DNA of 64,000 bases from Rhodospirillales bacterium (GCA_023898785.1 CP060239.1:1178001-1242000), one strand, 5' to 3'; positions 1 to 9,716 are shown, counted from the first letter of the stretch. The notes: generated by a model not told the origin, from the letters alone. Made by a program: numbers and translations.

Positions 1-963
1 GAGAAATTTCGTCAGCGCTAATGCATCAATGATATGCGCTTTTTTTATTGCTTCAACTTCTGCATCCGTTTTCAGAGCTTTCAAATCAATGCATGGATCT
101 TTCTTGTCTATGATTTCCTGCCCTTGCGCCAATAATTGTGTATGGAAATATTCCGGGCTGTGGGCGCAATCAAACATGATAGGGCTGGCCTTTATGCTCT
201 GTAAGTCCTCAAGAGTGGCGAGTTTGAAAGCGCCGTCGCCATAAGCGCGTACATCCGCACCGACTTTGGCCTGATCAACAATCCACCAAACCGGCTCTGC
301 CTCATCCGCAAAAACGACCGCATAGGATAAAACGGAGGGAATGTACTCAATATCGCTGCCGCGAACATTGAGCAGCCAGGCGATAGAGTCTGGCAAAGTG
401 ATCATGGCCGCCTGAGCGCCTGCTGCTTTTATGTTTTCAGCCACACGTGCCTTTTTTTCCTTTAACGATGCACCGGCCAGACTTTGCGGAAAAATTTCGA
501 CACGGCCCCGCGGTTTTTCCGGCTGGTCCAGCCAAATTTCATCAATCAGGTTGTGCTTAACCGGAATCAGTTCAATCTCCGGGCATTCTTCTTTAAGTTT
601 TTGCACCTGATTTGGGGTATGAAGCCAAGGATCATAGCCTATTTTAGAGCCCTTTTCAGCATGTGTAAGCAACCAGCCATGCAGACCGGTTTTAATGCTG
701 TCGCCGGCGGCAAAAATATCGTTGTCGATCTGCCCAGTAATCTGGATGCGGTAGCGCCCATCAGTCAGAACGCAGGCTTTATTTTGTAACACAATAGCAA
801 CACCGGCTGACCCGGTAAAACCTGTGAGCCATTTCAGGCGCTCGGCGTAAGGGGCAACGAATTCGCCCTGATATTCATCGGCCTTGGGAACGATAAAACC
901 GTCAAGCCCTTGCTCTGCCATGAAAGCACGTAGGGCGCTTATTTTTTCTTTTGTATTTTTCAT
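1..963 (-). CDS. Xaa-Pro aminopeptidase (M24B), N-terminal part, cut by window edge
   Basis: The reading frame is open from an ATG at 963, preceded by an AAGAAG ribosome-binding site, to the left edge without a stop, giving 321 codons of a longer gene. The translation opens MKNTKEKISALRAFMAEQGL and continues with GFIVPKADEYQGEFVAPYAE, GFTGSAG and LTDGRYRIQ. These are characteristic of the N-terminal creatinase-like domain of the long (about 600 aa) aminopeptidase P family, which removes N-terminal residues before proline in the cytoplasm. The metal-binding catalytic domain lies outside the window, so activity cannot be judged. It is divergent from the J-domain gene at 1014. Confidence 0.88.
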   Translation of the reverse strand, partial: MKNTKEKISALRAFMAEQGLDGFIVPKADEYQGEFVAPYAERLKWLTGFTGSAGVAIVLQNKACVLTDGRYRIQITGQIDNDIFAAGDSIKTGLHGWLLTHAEKGSKIGYDPWLHTPNQVQKLKEECPEIELIPVKHNLIDEIWLDQPEKPRGRVEIFPQSLAGASLKEKKARVAENIKAAGAQAAMITLPDSIAWLLNVRGSDIEYIPSVLSYAVVFADEAEPVWWIVDQAKVGADVRAYGDGAFKLATLEDLQSIKASPIMFDCAHSPEYFHTQLLAQGQEIIDKKDPCIDLKALKTDAEVEAIKKAHIIDALALTKFL

Positions 964-1013
964 GCTTCTTATACTGGCGCAGGCGTATATGTTTTGCTAG
1001 TGTTTTTGAAGCT

Positions 1014-1460
1014 ATGCCATATTTACTTCTTTTACTTGGACTTATAATCGGCCTGTATGCGCTGTACCGGTTTTTTATCAATGCCGATGTGGCGCAGGTT
1101 AAGGCCGCCTTTATCCTCGCCATTATGGTGGTGCTTTGTGCAGCGCTGTTTACGCTGGCTGTGACCGGGCGATTGCCCGCGGCGCTGGGCATTTTGGTCG
1201 CGGTGGCGCCGCTGGCGGCCGGCCTGTGGAAAGCCCGCCGGGATGAACATGCTGAAACGCTTGAACCGGGTCTGCATGATGAGGTACGCACACGCGCGGA
1301 AGCTCTGGAGGTGTTAGGCTTGTACGAAGGCGCAAGTGACAAGGACATCAAGGACGCTTATAAAAGGCTCATACAAAAAGTCCACCCTGATCATGAAGGA
1401 TCGCAGTGGATGGCAGCCAAGCTCAACCAGGCGCGAGAAATCTTATTGAAAAATAAGTGA
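1014..1460 (+). CDS. Membrane-anchored J-domain protein
   Basis: This 148-aa protein has three hydrophobic segments (about residues 2-21, 31-51 and 54-72) followed by a C-terminal J domain with the HPD signature at residues 124-126, within KVHPDHEG. J domains stimulate the ATPase of DnaK-type Hsp70. The C-terminal position after membrane spans resembles Tim14/Pam18-like alphaproteobacterial proteins, so a role at the membrane recruiting DnaK is inferred. I chose the ATG at 1014 because the protein then starts directly with the first hydrophobic helix; an upstream in-frame start at 951 would overlap the divergent aminopeptidase start. It is followed after 41 bases by galU. Confidence 0.75.
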   Translation: MPYLLLLLGLIIGLYALYRFFINADVAQVKAAFILAIMVVLCAALFTLAVTGRLPAALGILVAVAPLAAGLWKARRDEHAETLEPGLHDEVRTRAEALEVLGLYEGASDKDIKDAYKRLIQKVHPDHEGSQWMAAKLNQAREILLKNK

Positions 1461-1501
1461 TATGCTTGCAAAGCCATGCGCATAATGCGAGATAAGAAGC
1501 C

Positions 1502-2419
1502 ATGAGTGATTTATATAAACGCCCCGTTCGCAAAGCTGTCTTTCCCGTTGCCGGTTTGGGTACACGATTTTTACCTGCAACAAAGGTGATGCCCAAGGAA
1601 ATGTTGCCGATTAATGATCGTCCGTTAATCCAGCACGTGTATGAAGAGGCGCGCGCGGCTGGCATTGAAGAATTTGTGTTTGTAACAGGCCGTCATAAGG
1701 AATTGCTGGAAGAACATTTTGATTTTCAGCCTGAACTGGAAGAGACACTGGAGGCGCGCGGGAAGACCGATATGCTTGAAAAAGTGTGTGCTTCGGAGAT
1801 CCCGGCCGGGCAATTATTCCTGACACGTCAACCACGCCCGCTGGGGCTGGGGCACGCCGTGTGGTGCGCGGCCAAACTGATCGGTGATGAGCCGTTTGCA
1901 GTTTTACTGCCGGATGATATCGTCAACCATCCGCAAGGGTGCCTGGCGCAGATGATCGAGACCTATAACGAATTTGGCGGCAATGTGGTGGCCGTGAAGG
2001 ATGTGCCGCGTGCGGATACCTCTAAATACGGCATTTTGGATATTGATACTGACGACGGTAAAACAGTGAATATCAAAGGACTGGTCGAAAAACCAAAGCC
2101 GGAAGACGCGCCTTCCACACTGTCCATCATTGGCCGCTATATTTTACAGCCAGAAGCGTTTAACCATCTGGCCGTATTTGAAAAAGGTGCGGCAGGTGAA
2201 ATTCAACTGACTGATGCCATGGCCAAGCTTATAGGGCAGCAGCCCTTCCACGGCCTGCGTTTTGACGGGCAGCATTTTGATTGCGGGAGTCGTTTGGGCT
2301 TTCTTCAGGCCAATATGGCCTATGCCTCGCAAGATTCGAATATTGCCAAAGATGCGCGTAGAAGCATTATTGAATTTGCAGAAATATTGAAAAAAGGACC
2401 AAACCAATGCAGTCGCTGA
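1502..2419 (+). CDS. galU: UTP--glucose-1-phosphate uridylyltransferase
   Basis: This 305-aa protein makes UDP-glucose from UTP and glucose-1-phosphate for polysaccharide and envelope synthesis. The nucleotide-binding signature GLGTRFLPATK near residue 19 is followed by MPKEMLPI, and later VLLPDDIV and VEKPKPEDAPS match the GalU family. Length is normal for the family. The ATG at 1502 follows GATAAGAAGCC, a usable ribosome-binding site. Its 3' end overlaps the next gene by 13 bases, so it is probably co-translated with the phosphohexomutase that supplies glucose-1-phosphate. Confidence 0.95.
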   Translation: MSDLYKRPVRKAVFPVAGLGTRFLPATKVMPKEMLPINDRPLIQHVYEEARAAGIEEFVFVTGRHKELLEEHFDFQPELEETLEARGKTDMLEKVCASEIPAGQLFLTRQPRPLGLGHAVWCAAKLIGDEPFAVLLPDDIVNHPQGCLAQMIETYNEFGGNVVAVKDVPRADTSKYGILDIDTDDGKTVNIKGLVEKPKPEDAPSTLSIIGRYILQPEAFNHLAVFEKGAAGEIQLTDAMAKLIGQQPFHGLRFDGQHFDCGSRLGFLQANMAYASQDSNIAKDARRSIIEFAEILKKGPNQCSR

Positions 2420-3843
2420 ATGATCCCCATGCCACCTTTGATCACCATGTTTTTTCGCCTACAATTTTGCGCGAATATGATATTCGCGGTCAAATCGGTA
2501 AAAATTTGAGCAAGAAAGATGCCTATACGCTGGGGCTGGCTTTTGGGACATATTTGCTGCGTGATTTAGGGACAAACCCGCGTGATGCACGTGTGTGCAT
2601 CGGCTATGACGGACGGATATCTTCGCCGGGGCTGGCCGAGGCTCTTATCAAAGGCCTTACCGAGACAGGCGTTGCATGCGAAAATGTCGGCCTTGGCCCT
2701 TCGCCGATGCTGTATTTCGCCACGAAAGATAGCGGCGCGGCGGCAGGCATTATGGTTACGGGTTCTCATAACCCTGCCGATTATAACGGTTTTAAGATGA
2801 TGTTGGCTAGCGGGCCGGTTTTTGGCGATCAAATCCAGCGATTGGGAGAAATTGCCCGCAGTGGTGATTATGAAAGCGGTGAAGGGGCGGCCAGCCAGAT
2901 CGATGTGCGTGAAGATTATATTGCACGACTTCTGCAAGATTTTACGGGCCGGCGTGATTTGAAAGTTGCGTGGGATGCCGGGAATGGCGCGGCAGGCGAA
3001 ATTATGCGCCGTTTATGCGAAAAGCTGCCGGGCGAACATATTTTGCTGTTTGATGAAATTGACGGGAATTTCCCTAATCATCACCCTGATCCCACTGTTG
3101 ATAAAAACCTGATCGACCTTCAAAAAGCCGTGAGAGATAATGGCTGCGATCTGGGCATTGCGTTTGACGGGGATGGCGACCGGATCGGCGTAGTTGACGA
3201 AAATGGCAGCGTTTTGCGCTGTGATATTTTGATGACGATTTACGCACAAGAGGTTCTGGAAACGCATCCGGGGGCGGCCATCATTGGCGATGTGAAGTGT
3301 TCGCAAGTTATGTTCGATGAAATCAACGCTCTGGGTGGCCAGGCTATAATGTGGAAGACTGGGCATTCTCTGATTAAGGATAAAATGTTGGATATGAATT
3401 CGCCTTTGGCCGGCGAGCTTTCGGGCCATATCTTTTTTGCCGATAAATATTACGGCTTTGATGATGCGCTTTATTGTGCGATCCGTCTGTTGAATGCTGT
3501 TGATGCAGCGCAGGGACCGCTTTCTTCACTTACGCAGAACCTTCCAAAGCTTTTTAATACGCCGGAAGTGCGTGTTGATGTGGATGAGGAGCATAAATTT
3601 GGCGTTGTGCCGCAGATCATTGAAAACTTAAAACCTGCCCTGCCCGATGATCACAGCCTGGATGATATTGACGGCATGCGCGTTTCTTCGCCTGACGGCT
3701 GGTGGCTTTTGCGTCCATCCAATACGCAGGCTGTTTTGGTGTTCCGCGCCGAAAGCCATAGCGAGGCAGGGCTGGAGCGACTAAAAACCATGGCAAAAAA
3801 CGAAGTCGAGAAACTTGGTTTTCAACTCAATTTTGATCATTAA
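2407..3843 (+). CDS. Phosphomannomutase/phosphoglucomutase
   Basis: This 478-aa alpha-D-phosphohexomutase (AlgC/ManB-like) interconverts hexose 6- and 1-phosphates. The catalytic phosphoserine loop TGSHNPADYNG has its serine at residue 120, the Mg-binding loop DGDGDR lies at residues 254-259, the sugar-binding GELSGH follows, and the C-terminal phosphate-binding loop reads RPSNTQ. All four family motifs are intact and length is normal. An AAAAAGGA ribosome-binding site precedes the ATG, which overlaps the galU stop. Together the pair would convert glucose-6-phosphate to UDP-glucose and mannose-6-phosphate to mannose-1-phosphate. Substrate preference cannot be read from sequence alone. Confidence 0.92.
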   Translation: MQSLNDPHATFDHHVFSPTILREYDIRGQIGKNLSKKDAYTLGLAFGTYLLRDLGTNPRDARVCIGYDGRISSPGLAEALIKGLTETGVACENVGLGPSPMLYFATKDSGAAAGIMVTGSHNPADYNGFKMMLASGPVFGDQIQRLGEIARSGDYESGEGAASQIDVREDYIARLLQDFTGRRDLKVAWDAGNGAAGEIMRRLCEKLPGEHILLFDEIDGNFPNHHPDPTVDKNLIDLQKAVRDNGCDLGIAFDGDGDRIGVVDENGSVLRCDILMTIYAQEVLETHPGAAIIGDVKCSQVMFDEINALGGQAIMWKTGHSLIKDKMLDMNSPLAGELSGHIFFADKYYGFDDALYCAIRLLNAVDAAQGPLSSLTQNLPKLFNTPEVRVDVDEEHKFGVVPQIIENLKPALPDDHSLDDIDGMRVSSPDGWWLLRPSNTQAVLVFRAESHSEAGLERLKTMAKNEVEKLGFQLNFDH

Positions 3844-3856
3844 AGGATAAATTTCC

Positions 3857-4501
3857 ATGAGCGTTACAATTGATACTGATATTTTGGAGCTTATGGCTTC
3901 AAAAATCTGCCATGATTTGATCAGCCCTATTGGCGCTGTAAATAATGGTATTGAGTTTTTAACCGAAATGGGGCCGGATGCGGGTGAAGAGGTTACGGAT
4001 TTAATTGCTTTTAGCGCGTCTCAGGCATCAGCCAAGCTTAAGGCCTACCGGATGGCCTATGGCGCAGGCGGCGCAGATGATTCCATCAAGCCCGAAGAGG
4101 TGCACCGGGCGATTGAGGATATTGTCGGGGCAGAAAAAAAGATTGTTCAGGAATGGGACCCGTATGCCCCATTGGGGTATGAGGATCGTCCGAAAGCTTT
4201 TTGCAAGATGCTTATTTGCGCGTTGTTGCTGGTGATGGATTGCCTGCCTAAAGGAGGAATACTTAAGGTTGAGGCCGGTGAAAATAACGGATCGACATTG
4301 GTAAGTGGCAGCGGACAAGATGCGGGCATTCGCGAACAAACTGCGCAGGCTCTTGACCTTTCTATGAGCCGCAAGATGCTGGAGCCGAAATATGTACACC
4401 CTTACATCACTGGACTGCTGGCACAAAGCTACGGCTATAAGATTACGATTTTAAAACATGAGAGTAGTGTACATATTGTCCTTACCCTTCCTGACGCTTG
4501 A
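3857..4501 (+). CDS. chpT: Histidine phosphotransferase ChpT
   Basis: This 214-aa protein matches the ChpT family (DUF2328): the phospho-acceptor motif KICHDLISPIGAVNNG places the histidine at residue 19 in the first long helix, followed by a degenerate ATPase-like C-terminal half. In Caulobacter-type cells ChpT passes phosphate from hybrid kinase CckA to CtrA and CpdR in the cytoplasm. A GGATAAATTTCC leader precedes the ATG, 13 bases after the phosphohexomutase stop. Its position directly upstream of the chemotaxis operon is notable. It may still serve the CtrA relay, or it could act as a phosphotransfer partner for the CheA receiver domain; the sequence does not decide. Confidence 0.85.
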   Translation: MSVTIDTDILELMASKICHDLISPIGAVNNGIEFLTEMGPDAGEEVTDLIAFSASQASAKLKAYRMAYGAGGADDSIKPEEVHRAIEDIVGAEKKIVQEWDPYAPLGYEDRPKAFCKMLICALLLVMDCLPKGGILKVEAGENNGSTLVSGSGQDAGIREQTAQALDLSMSRKMLEPKYVHPYITGLLAQSYGYKITILKHESSVHIVLTLPDA

Positions 4502-4660
4502 TACTCATACCACTGCACACATAAATAAAGATTTTTAGTATTTTTTCGGTTCTGCTATTCTGAATTGCAAAGAGATCGTATAGACTTAATCTGTACTTCA
4601 TTTCTGCGTATCCGCTGTGTTTAGCTGCGTATTTCGTGATTTTACAAATAGAAAGGCGTT

Positions 4661-4675
4661 TTAAGCCTTGGCTAA
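4661..4675. promoter_or_regulatory. Near-match CtrA-type box upstream of cheA
   Basis: TTAA, seven bases, then CTAA lies in the 257-base gap between chpT and cheA, one base off the TTAA-N7-TTAA consensus. The nearby chpT shows that the CtrA pathway exists here. A single near-match may occur by chance, so this is a weak call. Confidence 0.25.
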
Positions 4676-4758
4676 CGTCTTTGTGTTAAGGTGTAAGATC
4701 ACCCGAATTTTATATGCGAAAACCACGTCATAGAAGATGATGTAGGAGGAATGATACT

Positions 4759-7629
4759 ATGGATGATCTAATCAATGAATTCTTGACCGAGACTAATGAG
4801 AGTTTGGATGAGCTTGACCTGGACCTGGTTAATCTTGAGCAAAATCCTAATGATAAAGATCTGTTGTCTAAAATTTTTCGATTGATGCACACCATTAAAG
4901 GGACGTGCGGTTTTTTGGGTTTGCCGCGGTTGGAGAAAGTTGCACACCACGCGGAAAATGTTTTGGGGCGTTTTCGCGATGGCGATCTGGAAGTTACGCC
5001 CGATTACGTCACGCTGATTCTTGAATCGATTGACCGCATTAAGCTCATCGTCGGAGGATTAGAGGAGACCGGTTCAGAGCCGGAAGGTGATGACAGCGCG
5101 TTGATTGAAAAGCTTGATGCCGTTTATGAGGGACGTGACGGCGGCGGCGCAGCTTCCTCCGGCGCTGAAGTCTCCCCAAAAGAAGCTGTTGAAACACCTT
5201 TGGAAGGTGGAAATTGTCTTACTCAGGAAGAACTTGATGCGCTGGAGGCTGCCTTCCAAAATGCTGAGGGACCGGAGGAATTTGCGCTTAAAACCGTTGG
5301 TGAAGAGCCCGGCGCTGATGCGCCCAGCGCACCGGAAGAAGCAACTGTTATCAAGGAAGAACCGCCAAAAGCTGCCGCTCCGGCTAATGACGCTTCCGTA
5401 GCAAAAACGGCTGAAAAGCCTGTTTCTGCGCAGTCTTTGCGCGTAAGCGTCGACGTGCTTGAGAATCTTATGACGATGGTTAGTGAAATGGTGCTGACGC
5501 GTAACCAGCTCATCCAGATCTTGCGCCAGAATTCCGACAGTGAATTTTCTGTGCCGTTGCAACGACTCAACCATGTGGTATCCGAATTGCAGGAAGGCGT
5601 AATGCAAACACGCATGCAGCCGATTGGCAACGCATGGTCAAAGTTGCCGCGTATTATTCGCGATCTGGCGATTGAGGTGAATAAGAAAATCGAGCTGGAA
5701 ATGAAAGGTCAGGATACTGAGCTTGACCGTCAGGTTCTTGAGCTTATCAAAGATCCCTTGACTCACATGGTGCGCAATTCCGGTGATCACGGCATTGAAG
5801 ATCCGGAAACGCGCAAGGCGGCCGGGAAACCGGAAACCGGAAAAATTCTACTGAATGCTTTTCATGAAGGCGGGCATATTATCATCCAAATTTCTGATGA
5901 TGGTAAAGGGTTGCCGCTCGATAAAATCAAGGCCAAAGTCTTGGAAAATGGGCTGGCAACAGCAGAAGAGCTTGAGGAAATGTCCTCCAATCAGATCAAT
6001 CAGTTTATTTTCAACGCCGGTTTTTCTACGGCTGAAAAAGTTACAGCCGTATCAGGGCGCGGCGTTGGCATGGATGTTGTGCGCACCAATATTGAGAAAA
6101 TCGGCGGCTCAATTGACTTACAGTCCATGGAAGGAAAAGGCTCCACCTTTACAATTAAGATTCCGCTGACCCTTGCAATTGTTTCGGCGCTAATTGTTGA
6201 GTCTGCGCAGGAGCGTTTTGCGATTCCGCAGTTGGCGGTGCGTGAGCTGGTGATGGCCTCCGAAGACGGCGAAAACCGTATTGAAACTATAAAAGGTACG
6301 CCTGTCTTCCGGTTGCGTGATCGTCTGTTGCCGCTTATCTCCCTTTCCGATCTTCTCAAACTTTCACCGCCAGATAAAAAGGTTGTTGCCGATGCATCTC
6401 AAGAGAGCAATTCTGCTGAAAGTGATGATACGCCGCCAGAGGATAGTTCGCCTAAGATTGATTCGGTTTCCAATCCGAAAAAGCGTCACCAATATATCGT
6501 TGTTACTCAGGTTGGGAATAACGATTTTGGCATTATCGTTGATCGCGTGTTTGATACGGAGGAAATTGTTGTCAAGCCCGTGGCCAAAATTTTGCGCAAT
6601 ATTGAGATGTTTTCAGGAAATACTATTTTGGGTGATGGCAGCGTTATCATGATTTTAGACCCGAACGGTATTGCCAAACATATCGGGCAGGTTGACGCTA
6701 CAGACGGCGCACGCACGCTTGATCAGGATGCAGCCATTGATTCTGCGCGCGGAGAGAAAACTTCTCTGTTGTTGTTTACCGCAGGCAACAAAACGCCAAA
6801 GGCCGTTCCTCTTTCCTTGGTCGCGCGCCTTGAAAATATTGATGTCAGCAACATTGAGCGTTCTGCCGGGCAGATGATGGTGCAGTATCGCGGTAAACTT
6901 ATGCCGCTTATGCCGCTTGATCCACGAGTGCAAATAGGGGAAACGGGGGAGAAACCTGTACTGGTCTTTGCCGATAAGGGACGTTCTTTGGGCATTATTG
7001 TTGATGAAATTATCGATATTACCGAAGAACATATCAACCTACAGCTTGAAGGCGGGCAAGGTGGGATGATGGGCAGCGCCATTATCAGTGGTAAAGCCAC
7101 GGACATCGTTGATGTCGGGCATTTCCTTCAGGCCAATGGTTCGGATTGGTTTAAAGACCATGATGACACACCTTACGGCTCTTCGAAAGATACGACCAAC
7201 GGCAAAAACAATGGCCACGCTAAAAAACGGGTATTGCTGGTTGATGATAGCCCATTTTTCCGTAATATGCTCACACCCCTGCTCAGTGTCGCCGGGTATG
7301 ATGTAATTTCTTTGGAAAGTCCTCATGATGCCTTAAAAATGTGTGATAAAGGCGCGGAATTTGATGTGATCATCAGTGACATCGAAATGCCCGATATGGA
7401 CGGGTTTGAATTTGCGCAGAAGGTGAAAAGCGAAACCAACTGGAAAGAAACACCGATGCTGGCCCTCAGCTCACACGCCACGCCTCAGGATATTGACCGG
7501 GGCATGAGCGTTGGCTTTTCGAAATATATCGCAAAATTTGACCGCGATACACTGCTCAATACGTTGTCACAAACGATAGCTGAACAGCAACAAAACTATG
7601 ATCTGACAAAACAAGGAGATGTGGCATGA
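4759..7629 (+). CDS. cheA: Chemotaxis hybrid histidine kinase CheA with receiver domain
   Basis: This 956-aa kinase receives signals from chemoreceptor arrays and phosphorylates CheY and CheB. The order is an N-terminal HPt domain with acceptor His44 (MHTIKGTCGFL), an acidic alanine-rich linker (about 130-220), dimerisation helices, an ATPase with N-box HMVRNSGDHGIED near 334, G1 DDGKG near 380 and G2 GRGVGMDVV near 434, a first CheW-like domain from about 470, a second CheW-like stretch (about 670-800), and a C-terminal receiver from about 822 with Asp874. The duplicated CheW-like part and fused receiver make it longer than E. coli CheA (654 aa). The TAGGAGGA site precedes the ATG. It overlaps cheW by four bases. 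Confidence 0.95.
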   Translation: MDDLINEFLTETNESLDELDLDLVNLEQNPNDKDLLSKIFRLMHTIKGTCGFLGLPRLEKVAHHAENVLGRFRDGDLEVTPDYVTLILESIDRIKLIVGGLEETGSEPEGDDSALIEKLDAVYEGRDGGGAASSGAEVSPKEAVETPLEGGNCLTQEELDALEAAFQNAEGPEEFALKTVGEEPGADAPSAPEEATVIKEEPPKAAAPANDASVAKTAEKPVSAQSLRVSVDVLENLMTMVSEMVLTRNQLIQILRQNSDSEFSVPLQRLNHVVSELQEGVMQTRMQPIGNAWSKLPRIIRDLAIEVNKKIELEMKGQDTELDRQVLELIKDPLTHMVRNSGDHGIEDPETRKAAGKPETGKILLNAFHEGGHIIIQISDDGKGLPLDKIKAKVLENGLATAEELEEMSSNQINQFIFNAGFSTAEKVTAVSGRGVGMDVVRTNIEKIGGSIDLQSMEGKGSTFTIKIPLTLAIVSALIVESAQERFAIPQLAVRELVMASEDGENRIETIKGTPVFRLRDRLLPLISLSDLLKLSPPDKKVVADASQESNSAESDDTPPEDSSPKIDSVSNPKKRHQYIVVTQVGNNDFGIIVDRVFDTEEIVVKPVAKILRNIEMFSGNTILGDGSVIMILDPNGIAKHIGQVDATDGARTLDQDAAIDSARGEKTSLLLFTAGNKTPKAVPLSLVARLENIDVSNIERSAGQMMVQYRGKLMPLMPLDPRVQIGETGEKPVLVFADKGRSLGIIVDEIIDITEEHINLQLEGGQGGMMGSAIISGKATDIVDVGHFLQANGSDWFKDHDDTPYGSSKDTTNGKNNGHAKKRVLLVDDSPFFRNMLTPLLSVAGYDVISLESPHDALKMCDKGAEFDVIISDIEMPDMDGFEFAQKVKSETNWKETPMLALSSHATPQDIDRGMSVGFSKYIAKFDRDTLLNTLSQTIAEQQQNYDLTKQGDVA

Positions 7630-8114
7630 GCGCAAATGCAGATGCCTTGGATTATGAGGGTTCAGAAAACCAGCATGACACGCAGTCAAAAGAATTTCTG
7701 ACTATTGTTATAGCTGGTCAGCGTTTCGGAATCCCTATCTTGCAAGTTCAAGATGTTCTGGGTGAGCAGACCGTTACAAAAATCCCACTGGCTCCGCCGG
7801 AAGTTGCAGGGTCTTTGAATTTACGCGGACGGATTGTTACGGCTATCGACATGCGCTGCCGGTTGGGCATTGAACCGTGCAGTAAAACCACCTCATCGAC
7901 TATGGGGGTTGTTGTCGAACATGAAAATGAGCTTTACAGCCTGATTATTGATGAAGTGGGCGATGTATTGCGTTTGCGTAATGAAAGTTTTGAATCAACT
8001 CCCTCGACACTGGATTCACTTTGGCGTGAAATTTCATCCGGTGTTTATCGTCTTGACGATGAACTTTTGGTCATTTTGGATGTTCCAAATTTTGTCAGCA
8101 GTGTTCATTCTTGA
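7626..8114 (+). CDS. cheW: Chemotaxis coupling protein CheW
   Basis: This 162-aa protein is a single CheW domain: EFLTIVIAGQRFGIPILQVQ opens the fold and VAGSLNLRGRIVTAIDMR matches the conserved core, with a C-terminal LDDELLVILDV strand. CheW links CheA to methyl-accepting receptors in the signalling array. Its ATG overlaps the cheA stop as ATGA, and an AGGAG site lies in the end of cheA, so translation is coupled. Confidence 0.94.
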   Translation: MSANADALDYEGSENQHDTQSKEFLTIVIAGQRFGIPILQVQDVLGEQTVTKIPLAPPEVAGSLNLRGRIVTAIDMRCRLGIEPCSKTTSSTMGVVVEHENELYSLIIDEVGDVLRLRNESFESTPSTLDSLWREISSGVYRLDDELLVILDVPNFVSSVHS

Positions 8115-8198
8115 TCAATCTTTTTAACTCGCCTCTATATTAAATGTTTTTTAAGTGTAAACTGCTCATAATGATTAAAATCTGAAAGGGCCCTATTC

Positions 8199-8576
8199 AT
8201 GAAATCTTGCCTTATTGTTGATGATAGCCGCGTTGTACGAAAGGTTGCGCGGCGCATAGCCGAAGATCTGGGCTTTGAATGTGATGAAGCTGAGGATGGT
8301 CAAAAAGCCTATGATGCCTGTCAGGTCAAAATGCCTGATGCCGTATTGCTGGACTGGAATATGCCCATCATGAGCGGTATTGAGTTTTTAGAAAAATTAC
8401 GCCAAATGGAGAATGGCAGCCATCCCAAGGTTGTTTTTTGTACAACTGAAAATGACATGAACCATATCCAGCGCGCGATTCAGGCGGGAGCCAATGAATA
8501 TATTATGAAGCCCTTTGATAGTGAAATTATCGAATCTAAATTCATACAAATCGGATTACTTGAACAATCCAGCTAA
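8199..8576 (+). CDS. cheY: Chemotaxis response regulator CheY
   Basis: This 125-aa single receiver domain has acidic residues D8 and D9, phospho-acceptor D52 (LLDWNMPIMSG), a conserved Thr near 82 and Lys104 (YIMKPFDS). No output domain is present. It would carry phosphate from CheA to the flagellar motor, or act as a phosphate sink. It lies between cheW and cheB with an 84-base upstream gap and a GAAAGGG ribosome-binding site. Confidence 0.92.
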   Translation: MKSCLIVDDSRVVRKVARRIAEDLGFECDEAEDGQKAYDACQVKMPDAVLLDWNMPIMSGIEFLEKLRQMENGSHPKVVFCTTENDMNHIQRAIQAGANEYIMKPFDSEIIESKFIQIGLLEQSS

Positions 8577-8614
8577 CATATAAGATTCAATAGAAGGATT
8601 ATTGGCTTCAACTT

Positions 8615-9712
8615 ATGAGTACGACTTCAAATAAAAAAATCCATATCATGCTGGTTGATGATTCTGCGGTTATTCGCGGTGCTTTGGGGCGCATTATAGA
8701 TCCTGCGCCGGATATGACCGTTGTGGCCTCGATTGCGAATGGCGAGATGGGGATCCGCTCTGCAGAAAAATATAAGCCGGATATTGTCATTCTGGATATT
8801 GAAATGCCGGTGATGGACGGTATTACAGCCCTTCCCAAAATTCTGGAAGCAAGCCCAAATTCAAAAGTCATTATGTTCTCTTCTCTGACGGAAAATGGCG
8901 CAGACGTGACGCTTAAAGCATTTTCTCTGGGCGCTGTCGAATGTATTGTCAAACCATCAAGCACACAAGGCGTTGGTGAAGGTTCAGAGTTTCAGCGCAA
9001 TTTGTTGAAAATTATCCGCGGCCTTGTCCCTGAAAGTGAGCGCCGTGCTGTAGATGTAACGAACCCTTCGGCGAGCACCCCTCCGGCGCAAACAACGCTT
9101 AAAGAATTTTCTTTGCGATCAAGCGTTGGTGTTTATCCCGGCAGCCCTTCTATTATCGCCATTGGTTCTTCAACCGGGGGGCCTCAAGCATTGTTTGAAG
9201 TCATCAAAAATTTTGCTGGCATTCGTATTCCTATTGTCATTACGCAGCACATGCCCGCAACTTTCACAAAAATCCTGGCCCAGCACATCACACAACATAC
9301 GGGTTGCAAGGCGCATGAAGCTTCGGATGGCATGCGTATTGAAAACGGCAAAGCGTATGTTGCTCCGGGAGGTTTTCACATGAAAATTTCCAAGGAAGCT
9401 GAGGGGTTGGTTGCCAGACTGGATAATGGCCCACCTGAGAATTTCTGCAAACCATCTGTTGAGCCGATGTTTCGTAGTGTTATCGACATTTTTGGCAATA
9501 AGGTTTACGGCATTATTCTCACCGGAATGGGCAATGATGGTATTGGTGCGGGTAAGCTTCTTACCGATTGCGGGGCGCGTCTGGTTGCGCAAGACGAGGC
9601 GTCCAGTATTGTTTGGGGAATGCCAGGCGCCGTTGCCAAAGCCGGGTATTGTACGAATGTGTTGCCACTTAGCGAGATTGGGCCATATGTTAGAAAGACC
9701 ATAGCAGGATAG
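8615..9712 (+). CDS. cheB: Protein-glutamate methylesterase/glutaminase CheB
   Basis: This 365-aa protein combines an N-terminal receiver (acceptor D61 in VILDIEMPVMDG) with a C-terminal methylesterase domain. The catalytic triad is visible as the serine in GSSTGGPQA, the histidine in TQHMPATF and the aspartate in GMGNDG. It removes methyl groups from chemoreceptors and deamidates glutamines, resetting sensitivity. The linker at about 140-175 is serine/proline-rich. It is followed four bases later by cheR, its antagonist. Confidence 0.95.
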   Translation: MSTTSNKKIHIMLVDDSAVIRGALGRIIDPAPDMTVVASIANGEMGIRSAEKYKPDIVILDIEMPVMDGITALPKILEASPNSKVIMFSSLTENGADVTLKAFSLGAVECIVKPSSTQGVGEGSEFQRNLLKIIRGLVPESERRAVDVTNPSASTPPAQTTLKEFSLRSSVGVYPGSPSIIAIGSSTGGPQALFEVIKNFAGIRIPIVITQHMPATFTKILAQHITQHTGCKAHEASDGMRIENGKAYVAPGGFHMKISKEAEGLVARLDNGPPENFCKPSVEPMFRSVIDIFGNKVYGIILTGMGNDGIGAGKLLTDCGARLVAQDEASSIVWGMPGAVAKAGYCTNVLPLSEIGPYVRKTIAG

Positions 9713-9716
9713 CATT

